A stretch of 64,000 bases of DNA from contig JAUNBA010000005.1 of assembly GCA_030527325.1 (NCBI GenBank), positions 1-64,000 of the forward strand, written 5' to 3'. Positions 28,552 to 37,114 of this stretch are shown here, piece after piece. The notes under the pieces were generated by a model. It did no database searches. It saw only the letters and a list, made by a program, of their open reading frames with translations, and was not told the origin of the DNA. Source of the stretch: Slackia sp. Its GTDB lineage: Bacteria; Actinomycetota; Coriobacteriia; Coriobacteriales; Eggerthellaceae. The position numbers were made by a program, and so were the translations under genes. Position 1 is the first letter of the stretch. Every line of letters begins with the position of its first letter.

Positions 28552-29907
28552 ATGCCCAATCTAGCCCATAAGACGTTTTGCGTGTACACCTACGGATGCC
28601 AGATGAACGAACACGATTCGGAGCGCATCGTCGGCATGCTCGAATCTCATGGCGCGATTCGCGTGGACACGGTCGAAGAAGCCGAGATCGCGGTGTTCGT
28701 GACGTGCTGCATCCGCGAGGCCGCCGACGTGCGTCTCATGGGCCAGGTCGCCTCTATCAAAAACATCCCCCTTCCCAAGGGAAGTGTTCTGCGCAAGCGC
28801 ATGGTATGCATCGGCGGCTGCATCGGCCAGCGCGATGGTGACGAGCTGCCTGCCAAGCTCGCGCATGTCGACGTGGTTTTCGGCACGCAGAATATCGAGC
28901 GCCTGCCGTATTTGCTCGAAGCCGCCATGGCCGACGGCGGCCATCAGGTCGAAATCCTCGAAACATCGGATTCGTTTTCCAGCGAGCTGCCCTCGAAACG
29001 CGAGCATCCTTGGGCGGCATGGCTGCCTATAACGGTCGGATGCAATAATTTCTGCACGTACTGCATCGTGCCGTATGTGCGCGGCCGCGAACGTTCGCGC
29101 ACGCTCGAGGATATCGCCGCCGAGGCGCGCGCGCTGGTGGAAGACGGCGTGAAGGAAATCACGCTGCTCGGGCAGAATGTCAATTCCTACGGGCGCGATC
29201 TGTATGGCGAGCCGCGCTTCGCCGACGCGCTGCGTGCCGTGAGCGCCTCGGGCGTCGAGCGCGTCCGCTTCGCGACTTCGCACCCGAAGGATCTGACCGA
29301 CGAGGTCATAGGCCTGTATGCGGAGCTGCCCAATCTCATGCCGTCGTTGCATTTGCCGGTTCAGTCGGGCAGCGATCGCATTTTGAAGGCGATGAACCGT
29401 CGTTACGATGCTGCGCATTATCGCGGCTTGATCGACAAGGTGCGCACCGTCAATCCCGACGTGTCGCTTTCGACCGATATCATCGTCGGGTTCCCCGGCG
29501 AGACCGAAGAGGATTTCCAGGCGACCTACGACCTGGTGAAAGAGATCGGCTATACGCAGGTCTTCACGTTCATCTACTCGCCGCGCGAGGGCACGCCTGC
29601 CGCTTCCATGGTCGACGATACGCCGCGCGAGGTCATTCAGACCCGTTTCGACGCACTGGTCGATCTGGTGCAGGAAAACGCGCGCGTGCAAAACCGCCGC
29701 TTCGAAGGCCGCGACGTGGACGTGCTCGTCGAAGGCGCCTCGAAACGCGACGACAGGGTGATCGTGGGCCACAGCGCCCACAACGTCACCGTGCATGCGC
29801 CGCTTCCCGAGGGGGTCGCGCTCGACGAGGTGGCGGGCGCGATCGTCACGGTGCGTGTCGACGCTGCGAAAGCCTGGTATCTGTCGGGAACGATGCTTCA
29901 TGGATAG
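28552..29907 (+). CDS. miaB: tRNA-2-methylthio-N6-dimethylallyladenosine synthase MiaB
   Basis: Radical-SAM methylthiotransferase acting on i6A37 of tRNAs reading UNN codons, 451 residues. N-terminal MTTase domain opens with VYTYGCQMNEHDSER; the radical-SAM cysteines are C164, C168, C171 in GCNNFCTYCIVPYVRGRERS; the TRAM domain is at the C terminus. ATG at 28552 follows AAGGAG. The last eight bases overlap miaA, the enzyme that makes the i6A substrate, so both steps of ms2i6A37 synthesis are coupled. Confidence 0.95.
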   Translation: MPNLAHKTFCVYTYGCQMNEHDSERIVGMLESHGAIRVDTVEEAEIAVFVTCCIREAADVRLMGQVASIKNIPLPKGSVLRKRMVCIGGCIGQRDGDELPAKLAHVDVVFGTQNIERLPYLLEAAMADGGHQVEILETSDSFSSELPSKREHPWAAWLPITVGCNNFCTYCIVPYVRGRERSRTLEDIAAEARALVEDGVKEITLLGQNVNSYGRDLYGEPRFADALRAVSASGVERVRFATSHPKDLTDEVIGLYAELPNLMPSLHLPVQSGSDRILKAMNRRYDAAHYRGLIDKVRTVNPDVSLSTDIIVGFPGETEEDFQATYDLVKEIGYTQVFTFIYSPREGTPAASMVDDTPREVIQTRFDALVDLVQENARVQNRRFEGRDVDVLVEGASKRDDRVIVGHSAHNVTVHAPLPEGVALDEVAGAIVTVRVDAAKAWYLSGTMLHG

Positions 29908-30907
29908 CATCGATTCCTGCGGCGCCTCCGAATCCTGCGCCGCCGATTGCCGTGCGGCGCACGTCCGCGATCGATACGCTTTGCCGCTGCGGCATCCCGT
30001 CGTCTGCATCGTGGGCCCCACGGCCTCGGGCAAAACCGACGTGGCCCAGGAGGTGGCGCGCCGCCTGGGCGGCTCGGTCGTCTCGGCCGATTCCATGCAG
30101 ATCTATCGCGGCATGGATATCGGCACGGGGAAGATACCGCAAGACGAGCGCGAAGTCGTTCATTACGGCATCGACATCTGCGATCCGGGCGAGCCGTATT
30201 CGGCGGCGTTGTTTCAGGATTACGCGCGCGCTTGCTTTTCTCGGGCCGATGCCTGCGAATCGTGGAACGTTTTGGCGGGCGGCACGGGGCTGTACGTGCG
30301 CGCCGCCATCGACGACTATCGTTTCGTGCGCGGCGAACAGGTGTCGAACCCCGTGCGCGAGCACTACACGCGCTGCCTTGAAGAGCATGATGCCGCCTGG
30401 CTGTGGAACCTTCTGAACGAACGCGATCCGGAAAGCGCCGCTCTCATCCATCCCCACAATACGCGGCGTGTCATCAGGGCCTTCGAGATGATTGAGCTCG
30501 AAGGCACGACGTATGCCCGCCAGCATGCAGGATTCGCGCAGATGGAGCAGTTCGTTCCCGCGCGCTTTTTCGGTCTGGCGGTCGACCCGGGGGTCTTGAA
30601 CGAGCGCATCGAGGCGCGCGTCGACGGCATGGTCGAGCGCGGCCTGGTGCGTGAGGTCGAGCAGCTGTGCCGCGAAGGCTTCATCGATGCGTTGACGGCG
30701 CGCGAAGCCATCGGATACAAGGAAATCGTCGCCGCGCTGCAGGGTTCCTGCACGCTCGACGAGGCGGTCGAGCAGATCAAGACGGCCACGCGTCGCTACG
30801 CCAAGCGGCAGCGCACCTGGTGGCGCAAAGACGAGCGCGTACGCTGGATTGCGGCCGATGACGGGGGTATCTCCCGCATGGCCGATGAAATCGTCGCGTC
30901 GTTGTAG
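29900..30907 (+). CDS. miaA: tRNA dimethylallyltransferase MiaA
   Basis: 335 residues. Transfers a dimethylallyl group to A37 of tRNA. P-loop GPTASGKT, SADSMQIYRGMDIGTGK and LAGGTGLYVRA are the family signatures. Residues 1-~30 are a Cys/Ala-rich, non-conserved extension; ATG at 29900 overlaps the miaB stop. hflX follows after 32 bases, as miaA-hflX do in many bacteria (there with hfq). Confidence 0.94.
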   Translation: MDSIDSCGASESCAADCRAAHVRDRYALPLRHPVVCIVGPTASGKTDVAQEVARRLGGSVVSADSMQIYRGMDIGTGKIPQDEREVVHYGIDICDPGEPYSAALFQDYARACFSRADACESWNVLAGGTGLYVRAAIDDYRFVRGEQVSNPVREHYTRCLEEHDAAWLWNLLNERDPESAALIHPHNTRRVIRAFEMIELEGTTYARQHAGFAQMEQFVPARFFGLAVDPGVLNERIEARVDGMVERGLVREVEQLCREGFIDALTAREAIGYKEIVAALQGSCTLDEAVEQIKTATRRYAKRQRTWWRKDERVRWIAADDGGISRMADEIVASL

Positions 30908-30939
30908 CGGCCGCGGTCGGCGCGCAAGAAAGGAATCCC

Positions 30940-32268
30940 ATGTCATTCGCCGATGAATTCCAGACGAGCTTCACCGAGGACGCCGAGCGCGCGATTCTCG
31001 TGGGCATCGAGTATCGCGACGCTTCCGCCGCCGATGCCGCGTCGTCGCTTGCCGAGCTGGCCCGTTTGACCGACACGGCGGGCGCTTCGGTGGTCGCCAC
31101 CGTCACGCAGAGGCTCGACGCGCCCAATCCGCGCCTGTTCATCGGCGCGGGCAAGGCCGACGAGGTGGCGTCGCTTTGCCGCAGCCTTGCCGCCGACGTG
31201 GTGATATTCGACGAAGAGCTGTCCCCGTCGCAGCAGAGCAACCTCGAAAAGGCCATGCCGCGCGAGGTGAAGGTCATCGATCGAACGGCTCTGATCCTCG
31301 ATATATTCGCGCTGCATGCGACGACGAAGGAGGGCCGCCTGCAGGTGCGCTTGGCGCAGAATCAGTACCTGTTGCCCCGTTTGCGCGGCATGTGGGCCCA
31401 TCTTGCCAGCAATCGCATGGGCGGCGGCGTCGGCTCGCGTTTCGGCGAGGGCGAAAGCCAGCTCGAGGTCGACAGGCGTATGGTGCGTCGGCGCATCACG
31501 TCGATCCGCCGCGAGCTCGAGCAGGTTTCGCGTATGCGAAACACGCAGCGCTGCGCCCGATACGCATCGGGCGTTTTCAAGGTCGCCGAAGCGGGTTACA
31601 CCAATGCGGGAAAATCGAGCCTGCTCAACCGCCTGGCCGATGCGGAGGTTCTCAGCTATGACAAGCTGTTCGCCACGCTCGATTCGACGACCCGCAGGCT
31701 CGTGCTTCCCGAAGGGCGCGCGGTGACGTTGACCGATACGGTCGGCTTCATCCAGAAGCTGCCGACGACGCTGGTCGAGGCGTTCAGAAGCACGCTCGAT
31801 GAAATACGCGGCGCCGATCTCGTTTTGCATGTGGTGGACGCATCGTCGGAAGAATACGAACGCCAGATGCGCGCCGTCGAGGAAACCCTCGAGCAGATCG
31901 ACGCGCAGGACATTCCCCGCGTGCTGGTGTTCAATAAGGCCGATTTGATCGACGAAGACGCGCGCGCGACATTGATGCGGAAGTTTCCCGCCTCCGTTAT
32001 CGTATCCGCCCGGACGGGGCTTGGAATCGAGTCGCTGATCGGGGCTATCGCCCGCAGCGCCGCGGCGGGCGAGTCGCTCATGAACGTGCTCGTGCCGTTT
32101 TCGCGCGGCGATGCGGTGTCGCTTGCCCATGAGCGCTGTACCGTGTTGGCGGAATCATACGAAGAAGCGGGCACGGCCATGACGCTGCGTGTTCCGCGCG
32201 ATTTGTCGGGGGCGTTCGCGCCTTTCGAACGCGAGGCGGGCGCTACAGGCGACGGAATACCGCGATGA
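30940..32268 (+). CDS. hflX: Ribosome-associated GTPase HflX
   Basis: 442 residues. N-terminal HflX domain (LFIGAGKADEV, DEELSPSQQSNLEKAM, DRTALILDIFALHA), coiled linker with GGGVGSRFGEGESQLE, then the GTPase domain: G1 GYTNAGKSS, G3 DTVGF, G4 NKAD. HflX splits stalled 70S ribosomes, notably after stress. G1 is preceded by EA rather than the usual LV. Its 3' end overlaps the convergent lexA gene by 26 bases. Confidence 0.94.
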   Translation: MSFADEFQTSFTEDAERAILVGIEYRDASAADAASSLAELARLTDTAGASVVATVTQRLDAPNPRLFIGAGKADEVASLCRSLAADVVIFDEELSPSQQSNLEKAMPREVKVIDRTALILDIFALHATTKEGRLQVRLAQNQYLLPRLRGMWAHLASNRMGGGVGSRFGEGESQLEVDRRMVRRRITSIRRELEQVSRMRNTQRCARYASGVFKVAEAGYTNAGKSSLLNRLADAEVLSYDKLFATLDSTTRRLVLPEGRAVTLTDTVGFIQKLPTTLVEAFRSTLDEIRGADLVLHVVDASSEEYERQMRAVEETLEQIDAQDIPRVLVFNKADLIDEDARATLMRKFPASVIVSARTGLGIESLIGAIARSAAAGESLMNVLVPFSRGDAVSLAHERCTVLAESYEEAGTAMTLRVPRDLSGAFAPFEREAGATGDGIPR

Positions 32269-32908
32269 CCTTTCCTGCGATGGCGATATCGTCATGCACG
32301 ACGATGGGGTCCATCGACGCGTTTTCCGGCTGCAGCCTGATGGCGTCGTGTTCGCGGAAGAACCGTTTCACGGTGGCGCCGTCTTCGAGGACGGCCACGA
32401 CGATGTCTCCGTTCTCGGCCGTCGGGGTTTGTTCGACCACGACGTAGTCGCCATCGTTGATGCCGATGCCCGTCATGGAATCGCCCCTTACTTTGAGCAG
32501 GAACGACCCCGAATCGCCTACGATGGCCGTAGGCAGGGGGATGGTTTCGGTTATGTTCTGCTCGGCGAGGATGGGGCTGCCTGCGGCAACGTTTCCCACG
32601 ATGGGAAGCGAAATCGTTTCGCCGATCGGCGCCGCCGGCGCCTGGCGTGCGTTGTCGGCGACGCATGCGCGTTCGTGGCCGACGATGGTGATGCAACGCG
32701 ATTTGAGCGGGTCGCGCCGGATGAGCCCTTTGTCTTCGAGGGTTTTCAGGTGGACATGCACGGTGGAGGGCGATGAGAGCCCCAGACCGTCGCAGATGTC
32801 GCGCACGGTGGGCGCGATTCCCGTTTCGTCGATCGTCGAGGCGATGAAATCGAGCACGGCCTGCTGCTTTTTGGTGATGCGCTTCGTGTTCTTGATTTCC
32901 GTCTCCAT
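32243..32908 (-). CDS. lexA: SOS repressor LexA
   Basis: 221 residues. N-terminal winged helix (KKQQAVLDFIASTIDETG; recognition helix about 45-58), Ala109-Gly110 cleavage site in GNVAAGSP, and catalytic Ser144 (RGDSMTG) and Lys181 (GATVKRFF) of the LexA peptidase. Represses the SOS regulon until RecA filaments trigger self-cleavage. The start at 32908 is chosen for the AAGGGGA site and the family length. It is autoregulated by the operator just upstream. Confidence 0.97.
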   Translation of the reverse strand: METEIKNTKRITKKQQAVLDFIASTIDETGIAPTVRDICDGLGLSSPSTVHVHLKTLEDKGLIRRDPLKSRCITIVGHERACVADNARQAPAAPIGETISLPIVGNVAAGSPILAEQNITETIPLPTAIVGDSGSFLLKVRGDSMTGIGINDGDYVVVEQTPTAENGDIVVAVLEDGATVKRFFREHDAIRLQPENASMDPIVVHDDIAIAGKVIAVFRRL

Positions 32909-32969
32909 GGCGGCATTCCCCTTATACCTCGGCGCCGCGACGGCGCCGATACGAACTTTTGTGCGATTA

Positions 32970-32999
32970 AGTATATATCCGAACAAAGGTTCGGTGCAA
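32970..32999 (-). promoter_or_regulatory. lexA promoter with LexA operator in the spacer
   Basis: Reading the minus strand, TTGCAC and TATACT are 18 bases apart and enclose the palindrome GAACCTTTGTTC with flanking C and G (plus-strand 32981-32992). A weaker half-matching GAAC-N4-GTGC lies at 32953-32964, downstream of the -10, and may be a second site. This is classical autoregulation. Confidence 0.82.
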
Positions 33000-33211
33000 G
33001 GCGGGCGCCGGTCGAGCAGCCGTCGGCGCACGCGCCGCCTTTCGCGCACGGCGCGCAATCGGCGTGCAGGCGGCGGCGTTCATGCATATCGGTGCATGGA
33101 GCGCGCCTCCTATGCCGTCATGAGGCATCGATCGAGCCGTTTTTCGTCCGTTCGGAGGCATATTCGGCCATTCTCGGCCTCCTTTCGTTTTTGAGAAGGC
33201 GTCGAATCGTG

Positions 33212-33217
33212 TACTAT
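33212..33217 (+). promoter_or_regulatory. Putative -10 of the dicarboxylate symporter
   Basis: TACTAT, with TTGAGA 15 bases upstream. A short CCTTA-TAAGG hairpin (33224-33238) and a T run follow in the leader. Confidence 0.35.
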
Positions 33218-33282
33218 TGAGCGACCTTATGCCGTAAGGCGTCTTTTTTCTGTTCCATACAACCTAAGAGGGGAGTAAAACT

Positions 33283-34596
33283 ATGGTGGACACCCTTGCC
33301 CAATCCGAGGACAAACAGGAGGGCGTGCCGCATAAAGCATGGTATAAGCGCGTTTCGCTTACCACGTGGATTCTCGTGGCGTTGGTGATCGGCGTGCTCG
33401 CGGGATTGGCCTTGCAGGGTCCCATGCAGGCCGATCCCGAAGGCACGAAGAAGCTCATCGAAACCTGGATCAAGCCCATCGGCACGATCTTTTTGAACCT
33501 CATCAAGATGATCGTGGTGCCGCTGGTCGTCTTCTCCATCATGACGGGCATCATTTCCCTGAAAGACATCAAGAAGGTCGGCCTGATCGGCGGCAAGACG
33601 GTGCTGTTCTACATGGTCACCACCGCGTTCGCCGTGGTCATCGGTCTCGTTTTCGCCAACGTGCTCAGCGTGGGCGCAGGCTATACGCTTTCCGGGTCGG
33701 AATCGCTCGAATACGAGGCCAAAGAAGCGCCGGCGTTCGTCGATACCATCGTCAATATCTTCCCCTCGAACTTCTTCCAGCCCATGGCCGACGCCACGAT
33801 GCTGCAAGTCATCGTCATCGCGCTGCTGTTCGGTTTCGGCATCATCGCCGCAGGCAAGAAGGCCGAGCCCGTCACGCGCTTCGTCGAGGGCATGAACGAG
33901 GTCTGCGTCAAGGTCATGCACGGCATCATCTGCTTCGCGCCGTTCGGCGTCTTCGGTCTGATCACGCCTGTCATCGCCACGAACGGCCCCGATGTCTTGA
34001 TGCCGCTTCTGTGGCTGATCGTGGTGGCGTACCTCGCCATGGCGGCGCATCTGGTGTTCGTGTATTCGGGCATGGTGAAGATCTTCGCCAAGCTCAACCC
34101 TGTGCGTTTCTTCCGCGGCATCGCGCCCGCATTCTTGTTCGCGTTCTCGTCCGCAAGCTCGGTGGGCACGCTGCCCATGAACATGCAGTGCACCGAGAAG
34201 ATGGGCGCGAGCAAGGAGATGACCGGTTTCGTTTTGCCGCTGGGCGCCACCATCAACATGGACGGCACCGCCATCTACCAGGGCGTGTGCGCGGTGTTCA
34301 TCGCGCAGGTGTTCGGATATGACCTGAGCATTTCCGAACAGCTCATCATCGTGCTCACCACGGTGCTTGCCTCCATCGGAACGGCGGGCGTTCCCGGATC
34401 GGGCATGATCATGCTGACGATGGTGCTCACCTCCGTCGGCCTGCCGATCGAAGGCGTGGCGCTGGTCGCGGGCGTCGATCGCATCCTCGACATGATGCGC
34501 ACCGCGCTCAACATCACGGGCGACTCGGCGTGCTGCCTGTGCCTCGACGGCATGGACAAGCGCAAGAAGGCGCGCAAGGAGGCGAAGGCCGCATAA
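33283..34596 (+). CDS. Dicarboxylate/amino acid:cation symporter (DAACS family)
   Basis: 437-residue GltPh-fold carrier that brings in glutamate, aspartate, serine/threonine or C4-dicarboxylates with H+ or Na+. The first re-entrant hairpin (FSSASSVGTLPMNMQC, serine-rich), GATINMDGTAIYQG (the NMDGT sodium/substrate motif) and the second hairpin (TAGVPGSG) are intact. Single-gene unit with its own promoter and a strong terminator. Substrate not readable. Confidence 0.93.
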   Translation: MVDTLAQSEDKQEGVPHKAWYKRVSLTTWILVALVIGVLAGLALQGPMQADPEGTKKLIETWIKPIGTIFLNLIKMIVVPLVVFSIMTGIISLKDIKKVGLIGGKTVLFYMVTTAFAVVIGLVFANVLSVGAGYTLSGSESLEYEAKEAPAFVDTIVNIFPSNFFQPMADATMLQVIVIALLFGFGIIAAGKKAEPVTRFVEGMNEVCVKVMHGIICFAPFGVFGLITPVIATNGPDVLMPLLWLIVVAYLAMAAHLVFVYSGMVKIFAKLNPVRFFRGIAPAFLFAFSSASSVGTLPMNMQCTEKMGASKEMTGFVLPLGATINMDGTAIYQGVCAVFIAQVFGYDLSISEQLIIVLTTVLASIGTAGVPGSGMIMLTMVLTSVGLPIEGVALVAGVDRILDMMRTALNITGDSACCLCLDGMDKRKKARKEAKAA

Positions 34597-34633
34597 CGCG
34601 CGGTTTAACGTGCGGGCCGAACGGCTCGATCAC

Positions 34634-34667
34634 AACGGGGCGCAGGATGGGTTCCTGCGCCCCGTTT
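34634..34667 (+). terminator. Intrinsic terminator after the symporter
   Basis: A perfect 14-bp stem (AACGGGGCGCAGGA with its complement), 5-base loop, ending in TTTT. Confidence 0.88.
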
Positions 34668-34802
34668 TCGTCGCATGGCCGCGCCGTCGCAGCGTATTCG
34701 GCTCGATGGTGTTTTTCTCGATGTGCGTTTTCTGCCTTGGTAAAGCGTGTATCATGGGCGGATATGCAATACCGCGCCCCATGGGGTCGAACGGAGGAAC
34801 TT

Positions 34803-35255
34803 ATGCGCTGTCCGGCTTGCGGCAATCCCGAATCGAAGGTGGTCGATTCCCGGCCTTCCGATGAATATAATTCCATTCGCCGTCGGCGCGAGTGCTTGAA
34901 GTGCGGCAACCGCTTCACGACCTACGAACGTCTCGGCGACAATCCCATCATCGTCATAAAATCGGACGGTACAAGCCAGGTGTTCGATCGCGAGAAACTG
35001 TATCGCGGCATCAGCATCGCCTGCGCGAAGCGCCCCAACATACCGAACGACAAGAAATCCGAGATCATCGATCAGATCGAGGCGGAGTTGCGCAATTCGG
35101 GTCGCAACGAAATCCGCTCCAAGGATCTGGGCGATATCGTGCTCGAGCATTTGAAGGGCCTCGATGACGTGGCCTATATACGGTTCGCGAGCGTCTATAA
35201 AGACTTCCAAACCGTTGAAGAGTTTCAGGAAGCCCTGCGCGGCCTGGGGCGATAA
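34803..35255 (+). CDS. nrdR: Transcriptional repressor NrdR
   Basis: 150 residues. Zinc ribbon with C3, C6, C31 and C34 (MRCPACG, CLKCG) followed by an ATP-cone domain (VIKSDGTSQVFDREKLYRGI). Represses ribonucleotide reductase genes according to ATP/dATP. It is followed after 31 bases by dut, another dNTP-pool gene. GGAGGA precedes the ATG at 34803. Confidence 0.96.
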   Translation: MRCPACGNPESKVVDSRPSDEYNSIRRRRECLKCGNRFTTYERLGDNPIIVIKSDGTSQVFDREKLYRGISIACAKRPNIPNDKKSEIIDQIEAELRNSGRNEIRSKDLGDIVLEHLKGLDDVAYIRFASVYKDFQTVEEFQEALRGLGR

Positions 35256-35286
35256 AACTACCGTTTCGCCAAGAAGGAGCAATGCC

Positions 35287-35733
35287 ATGACCGATACGCT
35301 GACCATTCCTTTGACCGCGCTCGTCGACGGCGTGACCGTTCCCGCGTATGCATATCCGGGCGATGCGGGCATGGATCTGCGCTCTGTCGAACATGTCGAA
35401 CTCAAGCCGTTCGAGCGCAGGCTCGTCGCCACGGGTCTTGCGATCGCCATCCCCGACGGATATGCCGGTTTCGTGCAGCCGCGCAGCGGCCTTGCCATCA
35501 AGCAGGGCGTCACCGTGCTGAATACGCCGGGCTTGATCGACAGCCGCTATCGCGGAGAACTCAAGGTGGCGCTTATCAACCTCGACCCTGAGAACACGTT
35601 CGTGGTCGAACCAGGCGATCGCATCGCCCAGCTGGTTATCCAGAAGGTCGAGCAGGTCGCATGGGATGTGGTCGATTCGCTCGATGCCACCGAGCGCGGC
35701 GCGGGCGGTTTCGGTTCGAGCGGCGTGGCGTAG
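35287..35733 (+). CDS. dut: dUTP diphosphatase
   Basis: 148-residue trimeric dUTPase, hydrolysing dUTP to dUMP. The five family motifs are seen in order: GDAGMDLRS, PRSGLAIK, NTPGLIDSRYRGE, PGDRIAQLV and the C-terminal RGAGGFGSSG arm that closes over the active site. AAGAAGGAG precedes the ATG at 35287. Likely cotranscribed with nrdR. Confidence 0.96.
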   Translation: MTDTLTIPLTALVDGVTVPAYAYPGDAGMDLRSVEHVELKPFERRLVATGLAIAIPDGYAGFVQPRSGLAIKQGVTVLNTPGLIDSRYRGELKVALINLDPENTFVVEPGDRIAQLVIQKVEQVAWDVVDSLDATERGAGGFGSSGVA

Positions 35734-35778
35734 GCGCATCATGGGGAAAAACGGGGGCGTTCGACGTTCCTATACGCG

Positions 35779-35814
35779 AGCAGGGGCCGGAAGCATACGC
35801 TTCCGGCCCCTGCT
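35779..35814. terminator. Palindrome between convergent dut and degV
   Basis: A perfect 16-bp stem around ATAC. It lies between two convergent genes, so it may stop transcription from both sides; no long T run follows on the plus strand. Confidence 0.6.
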
Positions 35815-35905
35815 CGTTCGAAGCGGCGCTCGTCGGGCGCCGCTTCGATCCGCGTTCGTCGCGGGCGTTTCGGCGGCGGGCTTCGGCGCCGCCTTGCGTG
35901 CGGGC

Positions 35906-36775
35906 TTACTTTTCGGTGCCGACGAAGAACAGCGCGAGGGTTCCCGGCCCCGAATGGGCTCCGATCACCGGATCGACGTAGTTGATCACGAAATCGGTGA
36001 CGCCGAGCCGTTCCTCGATTTCGCGTTTGAGCAGTTCCGCGTCCTCGAGACAGTCGCCGTGCGTGATGAACACCGTTTGGGCGGCGGGGTCGATGGCCGT
36101 TTGCTCCATATGATCCACCAGCGCCTTGATGGACTTCTTGCGTCCGCGAACTTTCTCCATGGGGATTAGCGCGCCTGCGGTGTCGACGTGCAGGACGGGC
36201 TTGATATTGAGCATGGTTCCCGCCCATGCGCTCGTGCGCCCGACGCGCCCTCCGCGGAACAGAAACATCAGGTCGTCGACGGTGAACCAATGGCACAGGC
36301 GGTCGCGCGTCGCCTCGACGAATGCCGCCGTCTCGTCGATTGAGGCGCCTTCTTCTTTTTTCTTGCAGGCGAGGTAGACCAGAAGGCCTTGTCCGCCCGA
36401 GGCGGCGAAGGTCTCCTCGGCGCGCAGCGTGCGCTCGGGATATTCTTCGGCAAGCTGCGCCATCAGCAGGGCAGTGGCTTCGTAGGTGCCCGACAGCGCG
36501 CTCGAGAATCCGAGGTAGAGCACGTCGTCGCCCGCATCAAGGATGGTGCGCAGCGTGCTTTCGGTCTCTTGCATGTTGGGCAGCGAGGTCGTGATGACCT
36601 TGCCTTCGCGCATCATGGTATAGAACTGCTTGAGGTCGACGTGCTGCCCTTTGAGGTAGCTGCGGTATTCGACGCCGTCTATCATGAAGGCGAGGGGCAG
36701 GATTTCCAGACCGAATTCGTCAATCATCTCTTCGGTGAGATTGCTGGCGGAGTCGGTCACGATGCGGTATGCCAT
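35906..36775 (-). CDS. DegV family fatty-acid-binding protein
   Basis: 289 residues. DegV proteins bind a fatty acid and present it to fatty-acid kinase FakA (they are FakB). VTDSASNLTEEM at the N terminus, GKVITTSLPN, LGFSSALSGTY and RGGRVGRTSAWAG are the conserved elements. No fakA is visible in this window, so its partner would be elsewhere. TATACT on the minus strand (36821-36826) is a likely -10. Confidence 0.88.
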   Translation of the reverse strand: MAYRIVTDSASNLTEEMIDEFGLEILPLAFMIDGVEYRSYLKGQHVDLKQFYTMMREGKVITTSLPNMQETESTLRTILDAGDDVLYLGFSSALSGTYEATALLMAQLAEEYPERTLRAEETFAASGGQGLLVYLACKKKEEGASIDETAAFVEATRDRLCHWFTVDDLMFLFRGGRVGRTSAWAGTMLNIKPVLHVDTAGALIPMEKVRGRKKSIKALVDHMEQTAIDPAAQTVFITHGDCLEDAELLKREIEERLGVTDFVINYVDPVIGAHSGPGTLALFFVGTEK

Positions 36776-37114
36776 GATATCCCTCCTTTATCGCGGTACG
36801 CATGGCGTTGTGACGCATTGAGTATACGCCCTGCGCACCTGTTCGTCCTCACGGCAAGGTTACGCTTGCGCGCCGAGCGGGACCGTTCCGCCGCATGCGT
36901 CCAACGATGGAGGACGGGGCCTCGCATTCGTCTCGTTTTTTCGGCGGGCTTCGCGCGTCCGGCCGTTTTGCGGCGCGAATCCGGCCCGATTCGTTTCCGA
37001 TAGCATCCGAAAACGTTCGCGTATCCGGCATCGAATTCCCTATAATGGACAAACTGCGCATAAATCGGGCGCATGTAGAGCAATGCGATTCGAACGAAAG
37101 GATCGGAGTACACG
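36776..37114. other. Divergent degV-ileS intergenic region
   Basis: 339 bases. It contains the degV -10 (minus, 36821-36826) and, at 37041-37046, TATAAT for ileS with a weak -35. The ileS leader is about 65 bases. I found no T-box specifier or AGGGTGG core, so ileS does not appear to be T-box controlled from this gap. Confidence 0.5.

Larger units (their letters stand above)
32909..33282. other. Divergent regulatory gap between lexA and the symporter
   Basis: 374 bases without a convincing gene. It holds the lexA promoter/operator (32970-32999) near one end and a TACTAT -10 (33212-33217) with a short CCTTA-TAAGG hairpin for the symporter near the other. The middle, about 33000-33180, is GC-rich and I see nothing in it. 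Confidence 0.5.

Noticed and set aside
35779..35814. Insertion-element terminal repeat between dut and degV
   Set aside because: A perfect palindrome between convergent genes without target duplication or transposase is better read as a terminator.
36776..37114. T-box riboswitch upstream of ileS
   Set aside because: No AGGGTGG-type T-box core or specifier-loop structure was found; the leader is only about 65 bases.
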